A stretch of 5,315 bases of DNA from Deltaproteobacteria bacterium. GTDB lineage: Bacteria; UBA10199; DSSB01. Every line of letters begins with the position of its first letter. The stretch's first letter is position 1. The stretch is taken from assembly GCA_021772695.1 (NCBI GenBank), contig JAJFLL010000310.1, forward strand, positions 1-5,315, in the 5' to 3' direction. The position numbers and the translations under genes were made by a program. The notes under the pieces are model-generated. The model was given only the letters and a program-made list of their open reading frames with translations, did not search any database and was not told where the DNA came from. Below, piece after piece: positions 1-4,810 of the stretch.

Positions 1-1
1 T

Positions 2-316
2 CCAGGAACCCAACAGGCCAAAGCCGGCATGGGTGTCTTGGGCAAGGGCCAAAAGGCCATCACCGGGGCCCGCATCCCCTTAACCGGCATCACCGTGGGC
101 GACACCTTTACCAATTGGATGTTTCGTCTGGCCTTGATGGAATGGACCCAACAGGCCTTGCTTCCTAACACCGCCCGTCAGGCCGAAAAAAATTCAGAAG
201 GTTCCGAATGGGACACCATGAAAAGCTTCAACTCCTATAGCCGGGACCACAGCATGAATCTACGACCCTTGCCGGATCCCACTCTAGCCGATCCCCTTTT
301 GGAGGATCAGGACTAG
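2..316 (+). CDS. C-terminal end of a probable third member of the B/C paralogous family (5' truncated by window edge)
   Basis: The reading frame is open from the first full codon at position 2 to a TAG at 314-316, giving 104 codons. The ATG at 29 is internal, because the frame continues upstream and no ribosome binding site precedes it. The visible part has a basic Gly/Lys stretch (about residues 7-20) and a hydrophobic, Trp-containing segment (about 36-55) ending LLP. A polar linker follows, and the tail is MNLRPLPDPTLADPLLEDQD. The paralog encoded at 2841-4646 ends in the same way: a hydrophobic helix, a proline, a linker, then MRPLP and DPLL. The minus-strand paralog has a looser version (RPRQLQDFDPLAYP). 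I infer that this is the end of a third family member. Function is unknown. The gene is followed by an intrinsic terminator and converges on the next gene. Coding status is secure from the continuous frame, matching tail and terminator; family membership is likely but rests on about 70 residues. Confidence 0.8.
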   Translation, partial: PGTQQAKAGMGVLGKGQKAITGARIPLTGITVGDTFTNWMFRLALMEWTQQALLPNTARQAEKNSEGSEWDTMKSFNSYSRDHSMNLRPLPDPTLADPLLEDQD

Positions 317-340
317 AACGGAAAGTGATTACGATACGAA

Positions 341-376
341 AGCTCCCCGCTGCCGATAATTTTCGGGAGCGGGGCT
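341..376 (+). other. Long hairpin downstream of the first gene, without T-run
   Basis: CCCCGCT (345-351) pairs perfectly with AGCGGGG (368-374). After one G-G mismatch, CCGA (353-356) pairs with TCGG (363-366) around a 6-nt loop. The outer AG/CT (341-342 with 375-376) can add two pairs across a 2-nt bulge. No U-tract follows, so it is not itself a classical terminator. It lies just before one, 25 nt after the stop codon. It may protect the transcript's 3' end or help stop transcription together with the next stem. Confidence 0.5.
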
Positions 377-390
377 ACCACACCCCCTAA

Positions 391-427
391 TAGCCCGGAT
401 CTTTCATTAGGTCTGGGCTATTTTTTT
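391..427 (+). terminator. Intrinsic terminator of the first plus-strand gene
   Basis: TAGCCCGGA (391-399) pairs with TCTGGGCTA (412-420) over 9 bp with one G-U wobble, around a 12-nt loop. Seven T residues follow immediately (421-427). On the opposite strand the stem is not followed by a T-run, so it should act on plus-strand transcription only. It lies 74 nt after the stop codon of the first gene. Confidence 0.88.
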
Positions 428-438
428 ACACCCCATCG

Positions 439-473
439 AAAAACCCCGACCCGCCCAAAGGCAAAGTCGGGGC
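439..473 (-). terminator. Intrinsic terminator of the minus-strand gene
   Basis: CCCCGAC (444-450) and GTCGGGG (466-472) form a 7-bp GC-rich stem with a 15-nt loop that itself contains GCC/GGC. Read on the minus strand, the stem is followed by five T residues (complement of A439-443). It lies about 46 nt beyond the stop codon of the gene at 519-2294, and tail to tail with the plus-strand terminator, so each convergent gene has its own stop. Confidence 0.8.
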
Positions 474-518
474 AGCTAGGGGGGTGAGGTTAAGGCCCAG
501 CTTGCGCCGGACCTTAAA

Positions 519-2294
519 CTAAAGTCGTTCCGGTTTGATTTTGGGAACCCCATTTGGATAAGCCAGGGGATCAAAATCCTGCAATTGCCGCGGCCGGTTG
601 GCATCGAGGGTGCGTTTCTCGCGCTCCTCAAAACCCATCTCAAAGGGTGAGACGGGACCGGTGATTTTTTCATCGGCGTACTGCATGATTCCCAACAATA
701 AAATTCCGTGGGCCAATTTCCCCATCTTGCCACCGCTTTGCGCCGTCATGGCCGCCGAAGCCGCATCATCACTTTTACTCAGTAAAGGAAGACGCTTTTT
801 GATTTGCGCACCCATCCAAGTGAGGGGGAAAAAGATTTTTTGAAAGGGCCATTTGATTAGGGCCGCCGCACCGTTGAAAACGCGATCGGCTTGAGTCAAT
901 TCAAAACCCATATTCTTCGTGGCTGCAGCCGTACCCAAGGCTTTCACCGGAAGCGGTTTCCAAGGACGGGCGTTCTGCCACCACACTTGGCGCAACCCGT
1001 TCATGCCGTGGACCCGGCGCACCGCCCAAGCCTCTCGAGCGCCCTTGATCATTTGGTGTCCGCCCCATAGCGCTAAGACACCATTGGCCAGTCGCCCCAC
1101 ACCGTTCATCTCATCCCAATCGCCCCATTCCCGGTAGGGTGTCGGCTCAAATAAAGCACCACCCACTGACAAGACATTGGTGAGTCCCACCATAAACATA
1201 TTGGTAAAACCGCCGCCTTCGCCCTTGATATCCTGAATGGTATCCCTGGCTTGTTTGCGACGAAACTCATCGCTATCCACGTCACCGGCATTGGCCTTTT
1301 TCACCAAGTAGTGTTGAATGGACAGGGAGAAATAGGTATTGCGCCTCCAACCCAGGTAATTCCAGAAGGAACTATCGGAAGTGTTGCCACCGCCGAATCC
1401 CAGAAATCCGGGACGCTCCCCATCGGCAAACTCCGACATGAGCCGAAAACGTTCCTCAGGATCTTGGGTATGAAGGATCTTATCGATTTTTTTTCCGGCT
1501 AATTGGTCGACGATGATGTCTCGATCTTCGCTACTGAGTTTAGGCAGGGCCTCTTCCAAATTTCCCAATAGAGCCCACTCTTCACCGGCCGCGACCCCCA
1601 ACACAAAAACTTGTTTCAGATTTCCGATGGCGGTTTCGGCCCGTTGGTGCCGTGACTCCGCATCGCTTTGGGCCAAGGCGGTGCCCATCATCAGGGGCGC
1701 GTCGTCCTGATCGTCCGTAAAAATATTATGCACGGCAGACGGCAGAAAAAGTACGACGTTGGTGGCGCTTTTGGTCAGACCGTTAACGGGTAACACCGAA
1801 TGAGCATGGCGCACTTCGTCTTGTAATAATCCCGTATTGTAGGTCTGTAATAAGGTGATGAGCGGTTGGCTGGCCCCCTCGCCGTCGATCTTTTGAATAT
1901 TTCGGGCGATGGGGTCATAGCGGTTGGCCATGAGCATTTCCACACCCTGTAAAAATTTACCTGGATAGAGCACCTCATCGCTGGCGCCCGATTGTCCCAC
2001 CTGCGTTTTCAGTAGGGTATTGGCTTCGGTAAGATCCAGAAATCCATCTAGATTGCTATCAGCTTGCCGTAGCAAAGCCACCGTCTCGGCTTCCCGGTAG
2101 ATATGGGTTTCCCGCAAGACCGTATCGTCACCGGCCGCAGCGGATATCCTTTTTAAGGTATGGTCGCTGGTATCATAAACCAAATCGCTACCCCGAAAGC
2201 GCTTGGCAATTTCGGCCGGCGGCAATAATTCCATCCCCTCCAAGTTTTCCATAGGTAATTGGTAAAGTGATTTTATATTTACTCGATCGGTCAT
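519..2294 (-). CDS. Uncharacterised EF-hand-containing protein, paralog of the 2841-4646 product (591 aa)
   Basis: I do not recognise the family. The start is placed at the ATG at 2292-2294: GAGGAG lies 5 nt upstream, and the N-terminus (MTDRVNIKSLYQLP) then matches the paralog's (MTEPKPIDLSPLYS). A GTG nine codons upstream has no suitable ribosome site. Residues 79-90 form a textbook EF-hand loop, DSNLDGFLDLTE, with acidic or Asn ligands at 1, 3, 5 and 9, Gly at 6, a hydrophobic residue at 8 and Glu at 12, flanked by predicted helices. Ca2+ binding is inferred from that pattern. Residues 289-304 (FADGERPGFLGFGGGN) and 355-363 (DIKGEGGGF) are nearly identical in the paralog. Gly/Ala-rich hydrophobic stretches occur around 365-382, 402-418, 474-497 and 527-541, and could be short membrane or amphipathic helices. 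No N-terminal signal peptide is visible, and there are no cysteines. The protein ends in a polar, proline-containing tail. It is convergent with the first gene and divergent from the paralog. The gene call is secure; the function is unknown. Confidence 0.93.
   Translation of the reverse strand: MTDRVNIKSLYQLPMENLEGMELLPPAEIAKRFRGSDLVYDTSDHTLKRISAAAGDDTVLRETHIYREAETVALLRQADSNLDGFLDLTEANTLLKTQVGQSGASDEVLYPGKFLQGVEMLMANRYDPIARNIQKIDGEGASQPLITLLQTYNTGLLQDEVRHAHSVLPVNGLTKSATNVVLFLPSAVHNIFTDDQDDAPLMMGTALAQSDAESRHQRAETAIGNLKQVFVLGVAAGEEWALLGNLEEALPKLSSEDRDIIVDQLAGKKIDKILHTQDPEERFRLMSEFADGERPGFLGFGGGNTSDSSFWNYLGWRRNTYFSLSIQHYLVKKANAGDVDSDEFRRKQARDTIQDIKGEGGGFTNMFMVGLTNVLSVGGALFEPTPYREWGDWDEMNGVGRLANGVLALWGGHQMIKGAREAWAVRRVHGMNGLRQVWWQNARPWKPLPVKALGTAAATKNMGFELTQADRVFNGAAALIKWPFQKIFFPLTWMGAQIKKRLPLLSKSDDAASAAMTAQSGGKMGKLAHGILLLGIMQYADEKITGPVSPFEMGFEEREKRTLDANRPRQLQDFDPLAYPNGVPKIKPERL
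2025..2060 (-). other. Canonical EF-hand calcium-binding loop (residues 79-90 of the 519-2294 product)
   Basis: The codons read D-S-N-L-D-G-F-L-D-L-T-E. This fits the 12-residue EF-hand consensus: D at 1, N at 3, D at 5, G at 6, hydrophobic at 8, D at 9 and the bidentate E at 12. Only one such loop is evident. EF-hands usually work in pairs, so this one may be structural, pair with another molecule, or resemble the isolated dockerin/calerythrin-like loops of bacteria. Confidence 0.75.
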
Positions 2295-2299
2295 ATCCA

Positions 2300-2305
2300 C
2301 TCCTC
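2300..2305 (-). promoter_or_regulatory. Shine-Dalgarno deciding the start of the minus-strand gene
   Basis: GAGGAG on the minus strand, 5 nt (TGGAT) before the ATG at 2294. It fixes the start at this ATG rather than the in-frame GTG at 2321. The same GAGGAG core precedes the paralog at 2841. Confidence 0.85.
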
Positions 2306-2375
2306 GGCGGCATAGTTGCACCTTTCACCGTAGACAAAACTACAGGTTAAGACGGCGCAAATGCGTCCCTTAGGT

Positions 2376-2399
2376 ATTATGATCCCCTGATGGTGATCA
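2376..2399 (-). promoter_or_regulatory. Possible promoter -10 and overlapping imperfect palindrome upstream of the minus-strand gene
   Basis: On the minus strand CATAAT (2381-2376) is one base from the sigma-70 -10 consensus and lies about 80 nt before the start codon. An adjacent 20-bp imperfect palindrome (2380-2399) has TGATC/GATCA arms plus two further pairs, with 7 of 10 positions symmetric. It sits where the -10/-35 spacer would be, as an operator might. No good -35 is present at 17 nt, so this is a weak candidate only. Confidence 0.25.
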
Positions 2400-2450
2400 C
2401 TGCTTCAATTGTTGATTGGCGCAAATGAGGAATGAAAAATTAGTCCGTGT

Positions 2451-2686
2451 CCCATTTGTGCCCCCTCCAATCCCTGAATGGTCTCAGGAAGTGTCAAATG
2501 GAGTATCGAAATCAAATGCCAAAAGTTGTGCCCCTAGCTTTCATTGAATTCGGTTCGCCTAAATTTCCTCAAAAAGGTTTAAAGGTAAGATTTTTTGGAC
2601 GCAAGCCTGCTACGCAACAAATGAACCTACTGGACGATACTCAAAAGGTCCGGATTCTATGTCCGGGTTAAGGGGGTGCAAATGGG
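2451..2686. mobile_element. Putative 236-bp MITE-like element or insertion-sequence remnant bounded by inverted repeats
   Basis: The left end (2451-2466) reads CCCATTTGTGCCCCCT. The right end, read on the minus strand from 2686 to 2671, is CCCATTTGCACCCCCT. The two match at 14 of 16 positions, and both mismatches are transitions. A further TTGTGCCCC copy lies inside at 2526-2534, repeating the left end. The interior is more AT-rich than the flanking genes and has no convincing gene; a 74-codon frame beginning with GTG at 2447 lacks a ribosome site and resembles nothing I know. No target-site duplication is visible at the edges, so it may be old, imprecisely bounded, or not mobile at all. The alternative is paired binding sites for a regulator. 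Confidence 0.35.
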
Positions 2687-2826
2687 TATTCTGTTAGAAA
2701 TTCCAACCATTTGCCATTAATCCCTCCGATTTGTCCTGATTCTGGGGAGACGAGGGGACGACAAAAAAGCCATGTTATCCATGAGGCTGCAGCGGTCATT
2801 TTACCGGTGCTATCTCTTGGTTTGAT

Positions 2827-2832
2827 GAGGAG
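2827..2832 (+). promoter_or_regulatory. Shine-Dalgarno of the 2841 gene
   Basis: GAGGAG lies 8 nt before the ATG at 2841. Together with the matching N-terminus of the paralog, it supports this start. No clear -35/-10 pair could be picked in 2690-2826. Confidence 0.85.
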
Positions 2833-2840
2833 TCGTCCCA

Positions 2841-4646
2841 ATGACCGAGCCAAAACCCATCGATCTTTCACCACTGTATTCGGCCAATATCCGCGCCATC
2901 ACCAATCTTAGTCCCGATGAAATGGTGGAACACCTTGCCGGCACCGACCTTAAAGTCGATCCCGAAACCGGCAACGTTATCGCCGACGACAAGGCCAAGC
3001 AAGCCAAGGATCTCTTCGAACAATACGCCATGGTACGCATGCTCATCGATGCCGGCGGCGAAGACAAAAAGTTAGACGCCAAAGAGGCCAAAGCCCTGAG
3101 TGAAAAACTTGGGCTTACCGGTGCGGACCCTGCCGTATTCATGCAACATACCGAAACCCTGATTCAAAAACGTTGGGGCGTGATTTCAAAGAATTTACTG
3201 CGCTGGAGCGCCAAGCGACCCATCAATAATCTGAATGATTATTTAGATGTCTATAATCAAGGCCTCTATACCGAAGAAATTCGAACTGCCGAACGCAGTT
3301 TTTCCCCAGGAAAATTTGCTTTGAATGTTACCTCCATCGGCCGCTGGGCCGGGCAATTATTCGGCTATGATCCGAAGGACCTGAAGGTGGCCGACCTGGA
3401 ACTGGCCCGAGCCGGAAAATTTGCTTGGACCGAAAAAGACGCCACTCCATTTGTGGGCGACAATTTTGCCATCGAACAAGCCACTGAAAATTATGTGGAA
3501 CGGTCTAAAGCCATTGCCGCCTTCAAGATGGTGGCGGATAAAGCCTTAAAAACCGATGACGCCGGCAATTGGTCCTGGAGAACCATGCCTGCCCAAGAAG
3601 GCGTCGCCAAGGTTTCTGCCCAGGAAGTTCTGGCCCAATTAAAGACCGCCGGTGATATGGAAGTCACCTTGGGCGAGGAAAAGCACCAGATTTCCGGTGC
3701 CGATGCGGCGGAAATATTAGAGAACGCCTTCCCCTTTTCAGAACTCTTTGACATCGCCACCACCAAGGAACTCAACCAACGCTACGAAAAGGTCATGAAG
3801 TTCGCCGAGGAAGAACGCCCGGGTTTCATGGGTTTTGGCGGGGGTAACGCGGGAAATTTCGACGTTTTGTATAACGGCACCGGGGTGCTGAATAACCTGT
3901 ATTTTGCCCGATCCTCCCTGGGTTTTCTGGTGAGACGCGGCGGTGAAGAGTACCGCCCCAAGGCCATGGAAATGCTCAAGGACATGAAGGGTGACGGCGG
4001 CGGATTTGGCCAATGGACTTACGCGGGAGCGGCCAATTTGGTCTGCGGAGCCGCCAAACTATTTACCGAATGCGAAGGCCCGCCACTGCGCACCTGGAGT
4101 GACGAAGCCGCCATCGACGGACCCGACGAGTTCGCCCGCAATTCCATCATGCTCTTCGGCACCTACGGCGGACTGCGAATATCCAAGGCCTTAAATCTTG
4201 CGCCCATGAAACGCTGGGGCATTTGGGCCCGGGCCAATCGCCAGGTCATGAAGGGTACCAAATCGGTGGATGCTACGACCGGCATGGCCAAAGTGGGTAT
4301 GGCCGGCATGGAAGGGGCCTATACCTTTAAGGCCCGAACCGGTCTGCTGGCCAAGATTGGCGTCTATACCTACTTGGGTGGCAGTAAGGCGCGTAAGGCC
4401 CTCTTTGGCTGGAACATCGATCGCCTGACCCGCGGTAAACCGGGATTGAAAAAAATGGGCGGTCGCTTTGGCGATGTCTTGTTGGCCGGATGTGCCACCT
4501 ACTTGGCCGATAAACACATCGTGCCCCAAAATGTCGAAAAAATTGTTTATGACCGCAATTTAGACATGCGTCCCTTGCCCGTGCAGGATCCCGCCCAGAT
4601 GGATTGGCAGGATCCCCTGCTCAAGGATTACCTGAAGACCCAATAA
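2841..4646 (+). CDS. Uncharacterised protein with degenerate EF-hand, paralog of the 519-2294 product (601 aa)
   Basis: The family is unrecognised. It starts at ATG 2841 behind GAGGAG and ends at TAA 4644-4646. It has no signal peptide and begins MTEPKPIDLSPLYS, like its paralog. Residues 70-82 (DAGGEDKKLDAKE) align with the paralog's EF-hand loop but carry one extra residue and lack the first ligands, so Ca2+ binding is doubtful. A second loop-like segment is at 40-51 (DPETGNVIADDK). Conserved blocks are YNQGLYTEEIR (138-148), FAEEERPGFMGFGGGN (321-336) and DMKGDGGGF (381-389). After these come Gly/Ala-rich hydrophobic stretches (about 393-408, 434-446, 500-513, 544-556) separated by basic segments. 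These could be short membrane-inserting or amphipathic helices. The C-terminus has MRPLP (576-580) and DPLL (591-594), matching the tail of the gene ending at 316. The region between about 155 and 310 has diverged most from the paralog. Three cysteines (402, 411, 551) are absent from the paralog. The gene call is secure; the role is unknown. Confidence 0.94.
   Translation: MTEPKPIDLSPLYSANIRAITNLSPDEMVEHLAGTDLKVDPETGNVIADDKAKQAKDLFEQYAMVRMLIDAGGEDKKLDAKEAKALSEKLGLTGADPAVFMQHTETLIQKRWGVISKNLLRWSAKRPINNLNDYLDVYNQGLYTEEIRTAERSFSPGKFALNVTSIGRWAGQLFGYDPKDLKVADLELARAGKFAWTEKDATPFVGDNFAIEQATENYVERSKAIAAFKMVADKALKTDDAGNWSWRTMPAQEGVAKVSAQEVLAQLKTAGDMEVTLGEEKHQISGADAAEILENAFPFSELFDIATTKELNQRYEKVMKFAEEERPGFMGFGGGNAGNFDVLYNGTGVLNNLYFARSSLGFLVRRGGEEYRPKAMEMLKDMKGDGGGFGQWTYAGAANLVCGAAKLFTECEGPPLRTWSDEAAIDGPDEFARNSIMLFGTYGGLRISKALNLAPMKRWGIWARANRQVMKGTKSVDATTGMAKVGMAGMEGAYTFKARTGLLAKIGVYTYLGGSKARKALFGWNIDRLTRGKPGLKKMGGRFGDVLLAGCATYLADKHIVPQNVEKIVYDRNLDMRPLPVQDPAQMDWQDPLLKDYLKTQ
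3048..3086 (+). other. Degenerate EF-hand segment (residues 70-82)
   Basis: The segment reads DAGGEDKKLDAKE, followed by A-x-A-L as in the paralog (EANTLL). Aligned on the terminal Glu, loop positions 1, 3 and 6 are A, G and K instead of D, N and G, while D at 5, L at 8, D at 9 and E at 12 are kept. Half of the calcium ligands therefore appear lost or shifted by a one-residue insertion. Confidence 0.5.
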
Positions 4647-4690
4647 TCTTTCGGCGCAACCGACCCAAACCAGCTCCGATAACTCTCTTT

Positions 4691-4762
4691 GAGGAGTGGG
4701 GGGCCATGGGGTGTGCTCGTCTTGCCTACCTTGTTGTGATCTCCCGACATTTGAATTCTTGA
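4691..4762 (+). other. Possible 18-codon ORF with strong ribosome binding site between two genes
   Basis: GAGGAG (4691-4696) lies 9 nt before an ATG at 4706, which opens a frame of 18 codons ending at TGA 4760-4762 (MGCARLAYLVVISRHLNS). The rest of the 164-nt gap (4647-4810) shows no terminator, promoter or repeat that I can support. The Shine-Dalgarno resembles those of the two complete genes. It could be a leader peptide or small hydrophobic protein upstream of the 4811 gene, or a chance ORF. No homology was recognised. Confidence 0.2.
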
Positions 4763-4800
4763 TTATTCCCATCCGGTTAAAAAGGGGAGCGGCTGGGGCT

Positions 4801-4804
4801 GAGG
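4801..4804 (+). promoter_or_regulatory. Shine-Dalgarno of the 4811 gene
   Basis: GAGG lies 6 nt before the ATG at 4811. This is the only ATG in the frame after the in-frame TAA at 4778-4780, so it fixes the start. Confidence 0.6.
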
Positions 4805-4810
4805 GGCACT

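Larger units (their letters stand above)
2354..2713. repeat. Cluster of eight CAAATG/CATTTG motifs in the divergent intergenic region
   Basis: CAAATG occurs at 2358, 2422, 2495, 2513, 2618 and 2679, and its complement CATTTG at 2453 and 2708: eight copies in 356 bp. Several share a longer context. GGCGCAAATG occurs at 2354 and 2418, GGTGCAAATG at 2675, and GGCACAAATG on the minus strand at 2462-2453. The motif also occurs in the genes (for example near 552, 850, 1050, 3447 and 4219), but only sparsely. Random expectation for this stretch is below one. The copies could be binding sites for a regulator of the two divergent genes, or the repeated transposase-binding sites found at the ends of some insertion sequences. 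Confidence 0.5.

Noticed and set aside
2295..2321. N-terminal extension of the minus-strand gene to a GTG at 2321
   Set aside because: No usable ribosome site precedes it. The ATG at 2294 has GAGGAG at 5 nt and aligns with the paralog's N-terminus.
2560..2597. Possible terminator with a T6 run inside the intergenic region
   Set aside because: The pairing between AAATTTCCT and AGGTTT needs a 3-nt bulge, and the T-run does not directly follow the stem. There is also no upstream plus-strand gene for it to stop.
2447..2671. 74-codon plus-strand frame in the divergent intergenic region
   Set aside because: It starts with GTG without a Shine-Dalgarno, its composition differs from the real genes, and its ends fall in the inverted repeats. 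It is more likely non-coding or remnant sequence.
2354..2713. CRISPR array
   Set aside because: The repeated core is only 6-10 bp, spacing is irregular and copies lie on both strands. No 25-40 bp repeats with uniform spacers are present.
3801..3848. GFGGGN-rich block as a nucleotide-binding P-loop or Rossmann motif
   Set aside because: No GxxxxGK[ST] and no beta-alpha-beta GxGxxG context. The glycines follow ERPGF in a different arrangement.
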